NCBI GenBank assembly: GCA_045657465.1
Contig: JAZOTD010000029.1
Span: 1 to 47,254 of the forward strand
Direction of reading: 5' to 3'
Source: RGIG1681 sp045657465
GTDB lineage: Bacteria > Bacillota > Clostridia > Christensenellales > UBA1242
DNA length: 47,254 nucleotides
Part shown: piece by piece, positions 7,994 to 15,520 of the stretch
Numbering within the stretch: position 1 is the stretch's first letter
Layout of the letters: every line of letters starts with the position of its first letter
Made by a program: the position numbers and the translations under genes
Notes under the pieces: model-generated
Database searches by the model: none
Told to the model about the DNA's origin: nothing
The model's input: only the letters and a program-made list of their open reading frames with translations

Positions 7994-8022
7994 ATTGTAT
8001 CACACTAGCAATATATAAGCAA
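7994..8022 (-). promoter_or_regulatory. Promoter of the 142-residue membrane protein gene
   Basis: TTGCTT (8017-8022) and TACAAT (7994-7999) on the minus strand, 17-base spacer, with a TGn extension before the -10. Confidence 0.7.
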
Positions 8023-8033
8023 CCATCTAAAAT

Positions 8034-8079
8034 TGATTAGTTGCGCCTGTTTAATGAAAAACACTATTGTATTATAGGC
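8034..8079. repeat. Short interspersed repeat, copy A
   Basis: About 46 bases starting GATTAGTTGCGCCTGTTTAAT and ending ATTATAGGC. It matches copy B (10048-10096) at about three quarters of positions. Both ends can pair (GCCT with AGGC, TAAT with ATTA), giving an imperfect hairpin. It overlaps the stop codon of the metallophosphatase gene. Confidence 0.55.
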
Positions 8080-8755
8080 AAACATAATCAACACTTAAGG
8101 TGTCGATGCAAAAACCACCTAGTACCCCTGACAAATAATTTCCTGTATCCAAATGAATTTTATAATAATCTTTTAATGACTTTCCAATAGTTTTATCTTT
8201 TTTATAAATTAAAATTTTAGGTTCGCCACACACATAACTTGTTGGAGTATGTCCAAAAAACACACACTTTCCAATATCTATCAAAAAATCTGTGTTTTTA
8301 AATCTTCTATTATAAACCAACTCTTCTATAGGTGTCTCACTCAATGCTTTTAAACGCCCTTTTATATCAAATGAAACACCAGAATGAACCATGATAAATT
8401 CCTCTTCTTCTACATAAAATGGAAGATTCAAAATTGTTTCTATATCTTCAAATGAAATGGGTTTTTCAATTTGCAAATAATCTTGAACTTTTTTTAGTAT
8501 TGTTTCATCATCCAAATTATCACTTATCAATATTTTGACATATTTTGAAAAATCATATTCATGATTTCCTGCGATTACTACACAGTTATTTTTCAATTTA
8601 TGAAATAATAAATCAATCAATTTAACAATATCTTTTCCTTTGTCAAGAACATCGCCTAAAACATAAAGTATATCGTTAGAATTAAAATTTACTTTTTTTA
8701 AATATTTTACAAGTAAATCACAATTTCCATGAATATCTGAAACAACATATCTCAT
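8072..8755 (-). CDS. Metallophosphoesterase, serine/threonine-phosphatase-like
   Basis: A 227-residue calcineurin-like phosphoesterase of the bacterial PPP/PrpE-ApaH type. The metal-binding series is complete: SDIHG (6-10), GDVLDKG (~34-40), AGNHE (~61-65), MVHSG (~120) and FFGHTP (~167). It should use two divalent metals to hydrolyse phosphoprotein or dinucleotide polyphosphate substrates; the sequence does not say which. AAGGAG lies 6-7 bases before the ATG. The last codons and the stop fall within a short interspersed repeat, so the C terminus may have been remodelled by that element. It has its own promoter. Confidence 0.85.
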   Translation of the reverse strand: MRYVVSDIHGNCDLLVKYLKKVNFNSNDILYVLGDVLDKGKDIVKLIDLLFHKLKNNCVVIAGNHEYDFSKYVKILISDNLDDETILKKVQDYLQIEKPISFEDIETILNLPFYVEEEEFIMVHSGVSFDIKGRLKALSETPIEELVYNRRFKNTDFLIDIGKCVFFGHTPTSYVCGEPKILIYKKDKTIGKSLKDYYKIHLDTGNYLSGVLGGFCIDTLSVDYVCL

Positions 8756-8782
8756 ACATACTCCTTTGCAATATACATTTAC

Positions 8783-8811
8783 ATATTAAACCTTTTGATG
8801 ATAATTTACAA
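8783..8811 (-). promoter_or_regulatory. Promoter of the metallophosphoesterase gene
   Basis: TTGTAA (8806-8811) and TAATAT (8783-8788) on the minus strand with a 17-base spacer. The terminator-like hairpin at 8813 abuts the -35 box. Confidence 0.6.
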
Positions 8812-8812
8812 C

Positions 8813-8843
8813 AAAAAAGAGAACCGTGTTCGGTTCTCTTTTT
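8813..8843. terminator. Terminator-like hairpin, copy 1 of 3, between divergent genes
   Basis: AAAAAAGAGAACCG-TGTT-CGGTTCTCTTTTT. Stem and loop are identical to the hairpin that ends the initiator tRNA (11110-11140). Here both neighbouring genes point away from it, so it terminates no gene now present. Confidence 0.85.
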
Positions 8844-8927
8844 GATTAACCAAGCTCGCCATATGAAAACAAAAAATGATTTTTTTTTACTTGGTGCATT
8901 TTTTTCAATGCTTTTTTGTTTTTACTG

Positions 8928-8936
8928 TGGTATAAT
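8928..8936 (+). promoter_or_regulatory. Extended -10 promoter of the LRR surface-protein gene
   Basis: TGG directly followed by a perfect TATAAT (8931-8936); no good -35. AAGGAG at 8946-8951 precedes the ATG at 8958. Confidence 0.65.
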
Positions 8937-8957
8937 TTTTTTCATAAGGAGCCCAAT

Positions 8958-9992
8958 ATGAAAAAATATTTTTCAGTTATCGCATCACTTGCTTTGGTGT
9001 TCACATTATTCTTTTCATTTGCAAATATAAAGACAAAAAATACATACGCTGCATCACCAGCAATCATTCACAGTGGAACACTTCCAGACACAAACATAAA
9101 TTACCGTTTAGATGAAAATGGTTTGTTAACTATAAGTGGAACCGGCGTTATACCAAATGACTATGATGGAACCGAATTGGAATGGGCTCAATGGAAAAAT
9201 GATATAACTTCCATTGTGATTGAAAATGGAATAACAGGCGTTGGATACTCGTCTTTTTTTGCTTACACAAACTTAACAAAAATCACTCTTGCAAATTCTG
9301 TTCAGAGCATTGATCAATCCGCATTCGCTAATTGCACAAGTTTAACAGAAATAAATTTTCCAAGCACAATGAATGTAATTAGAGGTGGTGCATTTTCTAA
9401 TTGCACAAGTTTAGAAAGTATACAATTGCCAAATGGAATAACAACATTAGGCAGTGCATTATTTAAAGATTGCACTAACTTAACAAATTTAACTATCCCA
9501 AACACCGTTGAAGAATTTAGTAGTAATGTATTTTTTGGTTGCACATCATTAAAAAGTCTCACTCTTCCAAAAAATATCACAACAATCGATAAAGATTACA
9601 CTTTTAATGGCTCACATTTTGAAAGGATTTACCTTCCATGTGACTCAACTTTTAATTTTTATCTTAGTGATTATGCAGTAAGCTATGTTGATGGAACAAC
9701 CTATCTTTCTGACACCCGTGTTGAATTACTTGAATCTCATAACTTTGGAAACTGGCAAAATATTGGTGGCAACAAAAAACAAAGAGTGTGCTCTTGTGGC
9801 CACACTGAAACAGCCAATATAACTGATGATGATAACAATTTAAACACATTTCCTAATAAAAACACCAACAACTCTAAATCAAACAATAACTATGTAAAAA
9901 TTGGCATTGCAGTTGGAACTTCTTTCGGGGCAGTTACAGCCATCACCATTGGAGCAATTTGTTTTTCAAAACGAAAAAGAAAATCTTATTAA
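8958..9992 (+). CDS. BspA-type leucine-rich-repeat surface protein
   Basis: 344 residues, exported. Residues 1-~31 form a signal peptide (MKKYFSVIASLALVFTLFFS, cleavage likely near TYAAS). A short domain (GLLTISGTGVIP...WAQWKNDITSIVIENGIT) then leads into about five LRR_5 repeats of ~23 residues (for example IDQSAFANCTSLTEINFPSTM). Next come a HNFGNW...CSCGHTETA motif seen in many gut Bacillota surface proteins, an Asn-rich linker, one transmembrane helix and a basic KRKRKSY tail. No LPXTG motif, so anchoring is by the C-terminal helix. I use the ATG at 8958 because it starts the signal peptide and has AAGGAG 6 bases upstream. Adhesion or host binding is typical of the family but not proven. 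Confidence 0.85.
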   Translation: MKKYFSVIASLALVFTLFFSFANIKTKNTYAASPAIIHSGTLPDTNINYRLDENGLLTISGTGVIPNDYDGTELEWAQWKNDITSIVIENGITGVGYSSFFAYTNLTKITLANSVQSIDQSAFANCTSLTEINFPSTMNVIRGGAFSNCTSLESIQLPNGITTLGSALFKDCTNLTNLTIPNTVEEFSSNVFFGCTSLKSLTLPKNITTIDKDYTFNGSHFERIYLPCDSTFNFYLSDYAVSYVDGTTYLSDTRVELLESHNFGNWQNIGGNKKQRVCSCGHTETANITDDDNNLNTFPNKNTNNSKSNNNYVKIGIAVGTSFGAVTAITIGAICFSKRKRKSY

Positions 9993-10015
9993 TTAATATT
10001 TTTAAATAAATCAAC

Positions 10016-10047
10016 AAAAAAGAGAACCGAAATTCGGTTCTCTTTTT
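10016..10047 (+). terminator. Terminator of the LRR gene, copy 2 of 3
   Basis: AAAAAAGAGAACCG-AAATT-CGGTTCTCTTTTT, the same stem as copies 1 and 3 with a different loop. It continues into GATTGGTTG, which in copy 3 is the 3' end of the initiator tRNA. Confidence 0.9.
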
Positions 10048-10096
10048 GATTGGTTGAGCCTGTCTAATAAAAAAGCACTACCATAAATTATTAGGC
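10048..10096. repeat. Short interspersed repeat, copy B
   Basis: Partner of copy A at 8034-8079: GATTGGTTGAGCCTGTCTAAT at the left, ATTATTAGGC at the right, with complementary ends. It sits directly after terminator copy 2. The rest of this 217-base gap is AT-rich with no further feature. Confidence 0.55.
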
Positions 10097-10209
10097 GAAA
10101 TTATAATATTGAATTTTTATTTTTGATCAAATAACTTATATAACCTTTATTTCCTATCAAACAACTTTCACATTATCAATTAAATTTTCAAAATCTCTTA
10201 GATTATAAA

Positions 10210-10893
10210 TTAGATATTTTTATTTTCCTTTTTTCCTAATTTATCAAGACCAAAGAACATATATCCAATTGATACAAAAGCAACAAATAAAATCATAACC
10301 CACTTAATCACACCCCAAAAACCAAGTGTTTCTAGATTTATAAAGAAATATGGATAAATAAGAGGTGTTGTTGATCCTGGGATTAATATAGATGTGTTAA
10401 AATTCAATATTGCTGCCTGAATAAAAATAAAAATAACATAAGCTAGAGGTAATCCTATAGAAACAAGAGGATAATACCACTTGCATTTTTTACGTTCATA
10501 GAATAAGAACCAGTCTAATATATACATGATAGGTAGGATAACATGAAAAACCAAACTTCCTACACGCCAATTAAGTTGTGGATCTCTTCCTTCAGCCCCA
10601 GCAAGTAAGATGTTAAATACAAGAAATGTTAATAAAATTCCAAGCATTCCAATGAATTTAAAGATAGGGGTTGTTGATACATAACTATCTTCCTTTTTCT
10701 TTACAGTTTGAATTAATTCTGCCAACATAACACCAATACAAAGAAAATTACTAATGTTTGTAAAATGAACATAGAAATCCCAACGGATCATTTTGATATT
10801 GTCAAAAATCCCCAAGCAAGCAATACACCCAACAAGTCCGAGTGTGCAGTAAATTGTTTGGAAAATTAATTGAGTTGTTCTATTTTTTATCAT
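10210..10893 (-). CDS. Pr6Pr-family six-helix membrane protein
   Basis: A 227-residue integral membrane protein with six hydrophobic helices and the segments VHFTNISNFLC (~41-51), FHVILPIMYILDWFLFYERKK (~115-135) and YPYFFINLETLG (~177-188). These match the Pr6Pr / FAR-17a-AIG1-like group of bacterial membrane proteins. Eukaryotic AIG1-type relatives hydrolyse fatty-acid esters of hydroxy fatty acids; whether bacterial members do is unknown, so no reaction is assigned. AAAGGAG lies about 8 bases before the ATG. It stands alone between two copies of the same terminator hairpin and has no obvious partner genes. Confidence 0.7.
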   Translation of the reverse strand: MIKNRTTQLIFQTIYCTLGLVGCIACLGIFDNIKMIRWDFYVHFTNISNFLCIGVMLAELIQTVKKKEDSYVSTTPIFKFIGMLGILLTFLVFNILLAGAEGRDPQLNWRVGSLVFHVILPIMYILDWFLFYERKKCKWYYPLVSIGLPLAYVIFIFIQAAILNFNTSILIPGSTTPLIYPYFFINLETLGFWGVIKWVMILFVAFVSIGYMFFGLDKLGKKENKNI

Positions 10894-11109
10894 AAATTTT
10901 CTCCTTTTTCTATTTTTTTGATTAAGATTCTTTTATCATCTTCAATAAAAGCAAATTTTATTATAAAATATCTTTTTAATCTTTAATATTAATAGAAATC
11001 TCTAAAATTTTAATCTAATTATATTATATAACTGAAAAATTAATTTTGTAAAGGCAAAAAGCTTCAAATAAAAATAAGTTTATAATATCATATAAACTTC
11101 AAGTAAAAC

Positions 11110-11140
11110 AAAAAAGAGAACCGTGTTCGGTTCTCTTTTT
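11110..11140 (-). terminator. Terminator of the initiator tRNA, copy 3 of 3
   Basis: The same AAAAAGAGAACCG/CGGTTCTCTTTTT stem with a TGTT loop on the plus strand, starting 4 bases past the tRNA 3' CCA on the minus strand. Confidence 0.9.
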
Positions 11141-11143
11141 GAT

Positions 11144-11219
11144 TGGTTGCGGGGGGAGGACTCGAACCTCCGACCTTTGGGTTATGAGCCCAACGAGCTG
11201 CCAACTGCTCTACCCCGCG
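11144..11219 (-). tRNA. Initiator tRNA-fMet (CAT anticodon)
   Basis: A 76-base tRNA on the minus strand with an encoded CCA end. The cloverleaf is complete: acceptor CGCGGGG/CCCCGCA, D arm GAGC...GCTC, anticodon arm TTGGG-CTCATAA-CCCAA, T arm GGAGG-TTCGAGT-CCTCC. Two initiator hallmarks are visible: the unpaired C1-A72 at the acceptor end and three consecutive G-C pairs in the anticodon stem. It is flanked by its own promoter and terminator as a single-gene unit. Confidence 0.98.
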
Positions 11220-11248
11220 ATATGGGTTTTGTCGTTTACAACACAATT

Positions 11249-11277
11249 ATATTACACTACAAAAAAAAATATGTCAA
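11249..11277 (-). promoter_or_regulatory. Promoter of tRNA-fMet
   Basis: A perfect TTGACA (11272-11277), a 17-base spacer and TAATAT (11249-11254) on the minus strand; the start would be ~22 bases before the mature 5' end. Confidence 0.8.
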
Positions 11278-11324
11278 TAGCTTGGCACATTTTTTTGTAT
11301 TTTTTTATATTTAATTGTTATTTT

Positions 11325-11609
11325 TTAATCTTTAAAAATGAACAAGGTTTCTCCGTCTTTAATCATTCCAAATTCGTTTCTAATTTTTTCTTCAAGATAT
11401 TCTTCAGACTGAACTTCATCAATGTCGCTTGAAAGTTTTGCTTGTTCTTCTTTCAAACTTGCAATCATCGCATCATATCTGGCATTTTCTTTTCTTGTTT
11501 TGCCATATGACACAAATGAAACGACCGCAACCACAACAAGCACAACCAAACACAACATGCATGAAACAATTATTCTCTCAAACTTTTTCGTTTGTTTGTA
11601 GTTTTCCAT
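11325..11609 (-). CDS. divIC: Septum formation initiator, DivIC/FtsB family
   Basis: A 94-residue bitopic division protein. A short basic cytoplasmic N terminus is followed by one transmembrane helix (~14-36) and a coiled coil (ENARYDAMIASLKEEQAKLSSDIDEVQSEEYLEEKIRNEFGMI) ending in the typical GMIKDGET segment of DivIC/FtsB. It acts in the FtsL-DivIB-DivIC complex at the septum. I chose the ATG at 11609, with AAGGAA 7-8 bases upstream; the earlier in-frame ATG would add an unrelated N terminus inside yabQ. Its start lies within the end of yabQ (32-base overlap). The order yabP-yabQ-divIC matches the Bacillus locus, which favours DivIC over an FtsL-like assignment. Confidence 0.85.
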   Translation of the reverse strand: MENYKQTKKFERIIVSCMLCLVVLVVVAVVSFVSYGKTRKENARYDAMIASLKEEQAKLSSDIDEVQSEEYLEEKIRNEFGMIKDGETLFIFKD

Positions 11610-11946
11610 CTCGATTTCCTTTAGTTTTTCTAATATTGAACTTATTATATAATAACTTTGCAAATTTTGTAAAGAAAAAATTGATACTAATTTTAACTAA
11701 AAACATACCAAAAACCATTAAAAGCAGTCCAAACCAGCAAAATCTATAGTCATAAAGCGATATGCAGAACCTTGAATACAACAACCCCGCAAACAAATAA
11801 AAGCAGAATGTCACGAGATTATAAACATAAACATTTCTCTTTGAAACCCAAACCACAAACTTGATTGCGATATAAACACACCCTAAAAACAAGCCCAGCC
11901 ACAAAAATCTCAGCCCCACAAAAATTAAATGATTATTGAAAAACAT
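11578..11946 (-). CDS. yabQ: Sporulation cortex membrane protein YabQ
   Basis: 122 residues with four hydrophobic helices. No single motif is diagnostic, but size, topology and position between yabP and divIC identify it as YabQ, a membrane protein needed for spore cortex formation in Bacillus. Its ATG overlaps the yabP stop as TAATG, and its end overlaps divIC by 32 bases, so all three are translationally coupled. It ends in TGA, one of the few TGA stops in the window. The sequence itself is poorly conserved, so the call rests mainly on context. Confidence 0.75.
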   Translation of the reverse strand: MFFNNHLIFVGLRFLWLGLFLGCVYIAIKFVVWVSKRNVYVYNLVTFCFYLFAGLLYSRFCISLYDYRFCWFGLLLMVFGMFLVKISINFFFTKFAKLLYNKFNIRKTKGNRDGKLQTNEKV

Positions 11947-12215
11947 TATTTAAAAACCCTTTTAAGTAGTGACTTTTTTTGAAGTTTGTTCTTGAAAACA
12001 ACCCCAAAAATAACTCCACTAACAGACAATAGTTTTTCTTCTGGCAACAACTTTGTAATAGTCATTTTGTCGCCAGTCACACATGCAACAGCTCCATCAA
12101 GTTTTAAATAAACTTCTTTATCTGAACTGCTTAAAACTTCAAGCACTCCTGAAATTTCAACCTTTTCACGATTGAAAATATTCACATTTTGACTGATTTG
12201 ATTTTTATTTTCCAT
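11946..12215 (-). CDS. yabP: Sporulation protein YabP
   Basis: 89 residues of the YabP/YqfC family: a beta-rich domain with the pattern REKVEISGVLEVLSSSDKEVYLKLDGAVACVTGDKMTI...LSVSGVIFGVVF. Bacillus YabP is a mother-cell protein required for cortex assembly. AGGGAG lies 7-8 bases before the ATG. It heads the yabP-yabQ-divIC operon. Its presence with yabQ and spoIIE suggests that the organism forms spores or descends recently from a spore former. Confidence 0.85.
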   Translation of the reverse strand: MENKNQISQNVNIFNREKVEISGVLEVLSSSDKEVYLKLDGAVACVTGDKMTITKLLPEEKLLSVSGVIFGVVFKNKLQKKSLLKRVFK

Positions 12216-12230
12216 AAAACACTCCCTAAC

Positions 12231-12263
12231 ACAATATATTTAACCCAGGAAGATTTTATGCAA
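12231..12263 (-). promoter_or_regulatory. Possible sigma-E-type promoter before yabP
   Basis: On the minus strand GCATAAA fits the -35 pattern kmATATT partly, and TATATTGT resembles CATACAnT weakly, at a spacing of about 16. Bacillus yabP is sigma-E dependent, so the site is plausible, but the match is incomplete. Confidence 0.3.
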
Positions 12264-12265
12264 AA

Positions 12266-12291
12266 GAAAAACCCATAACACTTATGGGTTT
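12266..12291 (-). terminator. Terminator of recD2
   Basis: AAACCCATAA-GTG-TTATGGGTTT followed by a T-rich tract on the minus strand. The recD2 stop codon lies inside the stem. Boundaries are uncertain by a few bases. Confidence 0.8.
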
Positions 12292-14513
12292 AATTCCAAA
12301 ATATTAATTGTGCGGTCTATCAATTGTTTCAGCATTGTGTTTCTAACCGCTGATGACTTGTTGTTTATCATATAAAACACGTTTGAAGATTTGCCGATAA
12401 GCACAACCATGCGCTTTGCACGAGTAACCGCCGTGTAGAGCAGATTTTTATTCATCAAAAGTGGACTTCCGCCCATGATTGGAATGATAACCGCAGGAAA
12501 TTCACTGCCTTGACTCTTGTGTATGGTAATTGCATACGAAAGCACAATTTCATCAAGCTCGGCGTATGAATAACAAGCACGCCTTCCGTCATCAAAAGTA
12601 ACAAAAACTTCATTGATTTCAGTTAAAATGTCATCAATATATCCCATGTCTCCATTAAACACACCTGAACCATATGTAGGATAACCAAAATCGGTGAATT
12701 TCTCCCACTCACGGTCATAGTTGTTGACAATCTGCATAACTTTATCACCAACTCTAAACACACGTTTTTGAAGCTCTATTTCTTTCTTGTCGGCAGACTT
12801 TGGATTTAGTTTTTCTTGAATTAAAACATTGAGATTGTTAGTTCCTGCAATTCCCGCTTTCATAGGTGCAATAACTTGAATGTCTTCACTTGACAGATCA
12901 TTAAAATACTTCGGCATTCTGTCTGTTATCAGCGACACAATTTCATTTGCAACAGCTTGTGGCTCATGCGTTGCACTATAGAAAAAGTCACTTGATTTTT
13001 TGGATAGGTCAGGCATTTCGCTGTTGTTAATTTTATGAGCATTATATGCAATCATCGAATCTTCACTTTGCCTAAAAATTTGCGTAAGCTCAACAACTCT
13101 AAACCTTTCACTTGCAATAATGTCAGCCAAAACATTACCCGCACCCACGCTTGGCAACTGGTCTTTATCTCCAACCAAAATAAGGCGTGTGCCATAACTG
13201 GTAGCTTTTAGAAGGCTGCTCATCAAAAACACATCAAGCATTGAAACTTCGTCAACAATAATCACATCTGCTTCAAGTGGATTGTTTTCATCTCTAACAA
13301 AGCCCCTGCCACTTTTTGCAAAGTTTGCCTCTAACGCTCGGTGAATTGTGCTTGCTTGTTCTCCAGTTTGTTCTTCTAGCCTTTTTGCTGCCCTGCCAGT
13401 AGGAGCCATAAGCATACACTTTAACCTTTTATTTTTAAAAATCTTTATAATACCCTTTACAATAGTAGTCTTTCCTGTTCCAGGACCACCAGTGATCACC
13501 ACAACCTTTTCACTAGTCCCTGCCAAAATCGCTTCTTTTTGATTTTCATGAAGACTAATGTTGTTTAGTTTTTCATATTGCTCAATTTCAGCTTCGCTTC
13601 CAAAACTTTCTGTTTCTCCATAGCTTGCGAGATTGACAAGTTTTTTTGCGATAAAGTCTTCCATGGAATAATATTTGGTTATAGCCAAAGCATCGTTATC
13701 AAAATGCTTAATTTTTCTAATTGTTCCGCTTATCTCCAAATCAGCAATGGCACTTTCAATTGAATCAACATAACTTTCGTCAAGTTCAAGCACCATGATT
13801 GCAGTTGATTTAACTTCATCTAAATAAGCAACCGTTGAACCTTGCTTTTCAGCAATCTCTCCAAGCGCAAACATAACCCCCGCCCTGATTCGAATTTCAC
13901 TGTCATGACCTATGCCCAGCTTCATTGCAATCTTGTCAGCAGTTTTAAAACCAATACCTTCAATATCTTCAATTAGCCTGTAAGGGTTATCCATCAAAAC
14001 TTCTTCGGTTCTATGTTTATATTTGTTATAAATCTTAACAGCCATGTTTATCGAAATATCATATTTCTGCAAAAACATAACCGCTTCTTGCATCTTTTTT
14101 ATGTCTTGATATGTCGCATGAATTTCACTTGCCTTTTTAATACTGATTCCCCTAACAGTCGACAACTTCATTGGCTCAAACTCAATAACTTCCAACGTCT
14201 TTTCACCAAACGCTTTAACAATATTTCTAGCGGTTGCTTCTCCAACACCAGAAATAAGCCCACATGCCAAATATTTTTCAATCGCCGCTGTGTCTGTTGG
14301 GCTATCAACTCTCACACTCTCCGCAACAAACTGTTCACCATATCTAGCATTAACCTTAAACTCACCTTCAAGTTCAAGCACTTCACCAATGCCAACAATT
14401 GGAAACTTTCCAGAAACTGTTTCTCTTTTTCTGCCAACCAAAAGCTCGAGAACGGTGTAGCCATTCTCGCTGTTTCGGTAAACAATATGGTCGATAGTTC
14501 CAATCAATTTCAT
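12282..14513 (-). CDS. recD2: RecD2-family ATP-dependent DNA helicase
   Basis: A 743-residue SF1B 5'-3' helicase of the RecD2 (RecD/TraA-like) type, found outside RecBCD and involved in replication-fork repair. The family N terminus is MKLIGTIDHIVYRNSENGYTVLEL. Helix-hairpin-helix repeats follow (IRGISIKKAS..., DIEGIGFKTADKIA), then Walker A ITGGPGTGKTT (~339-349), Walker B VIIVDEVSML, motif III GDKDQLPSVGAG, and the C-terminal ITIHKSQGSEFP and AVTRAKRMVVLIG motifs. I place the start at 14513 because the conserved N terminus begins there. No SD precedes it; a -10 box ends 8 bases upstream, so the mRNA is probably leaderless or has a ~2-base leader. Confidence 0.92.
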   Translation of the reverse strand: MKLIGTIDHIVYRNSENGYTVLELLVGRKRETVSGKFPIVGIGEVLELEGEFKVNARYGEQFVAESVRVDSPTDTAAIEKYLACGLISGVGEATARNIVKAFGEKTLEVIEFEPMKLSTVRGISIKKASEIHATYQDIKKMQEAVMFLQKYDISINMAVKIYNKYKHRTEEVLMDNPYRLIEDIEGIGFKTADKIAMKLGIGHDSEIRIRAGVMFALGEIAEKQGSTVAYLDEVKSTAIMVLELDESYVDSIESAIADLEISGTIRKIKHFDNDALAITKYYSMEDFIAKKLVNLASYGETESFGSEAEIEQYEKLNNISLHENQKEAILAGTSEKVVVITGGPGTGKTTIVKGIIKIFKNKRLKCMLMAPTGRAAKRLEEQTGEQASTIHRALEANFAKSGRGFVRDENNPLEADVIIVDEVSMLDVFLMSSLLKATSYGTRLILVGDKDQLPSVGAGNVLADIIASERFRVVELTQIFRQSEDSMIAYNAHKINNSEMPDLSKKSSDFFYSATHEPQAVANEIVSLITDRMPKYFNDLSSEDIQVIAPMKAGIAGTNNLNVLIQEKLNPKSADKKEIELQKRVFRVGDKVMQIVNNYDREWEKFTDFGYPTYGSGVFNGDMGYIDDILTEINEVFVTFDDGRRACYSYAELDEIVLSYAITIHKSQGSEFPAVIIPIMGGSPLLMNKNLLYTAVTRAKRMVVLIGKSSNVFYMINNKSSAVRNTMLKQLIDRTINILELNP

Positions 14514-14521
14514 AATGATAT

Positions 14522-14548
14522 AGTATACCACTTTTTGCTCAAAGTCAA
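14522..14548 (-). promoter_or_regulatory. Promoter of recD2, leaderless type
   Basis: TTGACT (14543-14548) and TGG-TATACT (14522-14527) with a 15-base spacer compensated by the extended -10. The predicted start is about 2 bases before the recD2 ATG. Confidence 0.65.
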
Positions 14549-14607
14549 TTTTTAAAACCACCCTTGACCAGCAAATAAATCTCTCGTTTTCTGCACATAA
14601 TATCAAT

Positions 14608-15420
14608 ATGAAACGATTTTTTAATTATTTTTTGACATTTTTCACGATTTTTTGCACTTTTTTCTCATCGGGGATATTTTTAAAATGCCCACAAAAAACA
14701 CTGGCAACTTCAACAAAAAAGCCAAAACTTGCAATCGTGATTGACGACTTTGGAAGTTATGATGAGTCAGGAGTGAGTGAACTCTTAAATCTAAAAATCC
14801 CACTCACTTGTGCAGTGCTTCCAAACACAGATAACACAAGCAAACATCTATCTCTTTTAAACGACACTCCTTTTGAAATAATATTGCATATGCCAATGGA
14901 GTCGCATGTAAATTTACCAAAAGATTGGTATGGTCCAGTTTATATTTCAAACACTGACACTACAGAAAAAGCTAGTCAAAAATTAGAACAATGTTTAAAT
15001 CAAATGCCAAAAGTTAAGGGGTTCAACATTCACATTGGCTCAGGTGTTAGCCAAAATGAAAAATTAATGGCAACTATTTATGAATTTGCAAAAGAGAATA
15101 ACCTTTATTTTTTAGACAGTCGAACCATTGAAACAAAAGTTACTGAAAATGCTTGCAAAAACACAAACTCAATCTATCTTGGTCGAGACGTGTTTTTAGA
15201 AGCCGACAAAAATCGCTCGTATGCTGGCGTCAAATTTAGAATCAACGAAGCTGTTGAAACCGCAAAAGAAGAAGGCTATGCAATTGCAATCGGTCATGTT
15301 GGTGCTGAAGGCGGAATAAACACAGCAAAAGCAATCACCGACATGCTTCCAGAAATTAAAAAAGCTGGCGTTGAAATCGTGCCGCTATCAAAAATATATA
15401 ATGAACTAAAACAAAAATAG
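14608..15420 (+). CDS. Divergent polysaccharide deacetylase family protein (YibQ-like), exported
   Basis: 270 residues. A signal peptide (MKRFFNYFLTFFTIFCTFFSS, to about residue 33) precedes a divergent polysaccharide deacetylase (DUF610/YibQ) domain. Visible family landmarks are KLAIVIDDFG (residues ~41-50), LHMPMES (~93-99), GFNIHIGSGVS (~138-148), FLDSRT and GHVGAEGG. The two consecutive aspartates in VIDDFG fit the metal-binding start of the fold. Enzymatic activity is not established for the family. No SD is present; CATAAT at 14596-14601 ends six bases before the ATG, so this could be another leaderless gene, but no -35 is seen. It diverges from recD2 and ends at its own terminator. Confidence 0.8.
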   Translation: MKRFFNYFLTFFTIFCTFFSSGIFLKCPQKTLATSTKKPKLAIVIDDFGSYDESGVSELLNLKIPLTCAVLPNTDNTSKHLSLLNDTPFEIILHMPMESHVNLPKDWYGPVYISNTDTTEKASQKLEQCLNQMPKVKGFNIHIGSGVSQNEKLMATIYEFAKENNLYFLDSRTIETKVTENACKNTNSIYLGRDVFLEADKNRSYAGVKFRINEAVETAKEEGYAIAIGHVGAEGGINTAKAITDMLPEIKKAGVEIVPLSKIYNELKQK

Positions 15421-15441
15421 AAGCCGATGGGCTTCTTTTTT
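15419..15441 (+). terminator. Terminator of the deacetylase gene
   Basis: AGAAGCC-GATG-GGCTTCT followed by a T run; the stem begins in the stop codon. Confidence 0.85.
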
Positions 15442-15474
15442 GTGTGAAATAACCAAAATAACCTTTCAACAAAT

Positions 15475-15503
15475 TTCACAATTTTTCATCAATATGTTAA
15501 AAT
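15475..15503 (+). promoter_or_regulatory. Promoter of tmk
   Basis: TTCACA (15475-15480), a 17-base spacer ending in TGT, and TAAAAT (15498-15503): an extended -10 promoter with a 5/6 -35. Confidence 0.75.
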
Positions 15504-15520
15504 GAGTTTAGGAGACAATT

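Noticed and set aside
8034..11140. CRISPR-like array from the repeated hairpins
   Set aside because: Three copies at irregular ~1.1-kb spacing with genes between them, each a standard terminator with A and T tracts; no cas gene.
10016..11150. Integrated mobile element at the initiator tRNA, bounded by the repeated hairpin
   Set aside because: Only about 7 bases of the tRNA are duplicated, there is no integrase, and a single membrane gene lies between. A classical tRNA-integrated element is not supported; I keep only the repeat observation.
14013..14555. 180-codon plus-strand frame opposite recD2
   Set aside because: It lies entirely antisense to the start and N-terminal domain of recD2, has no SD and no recognisable domain.
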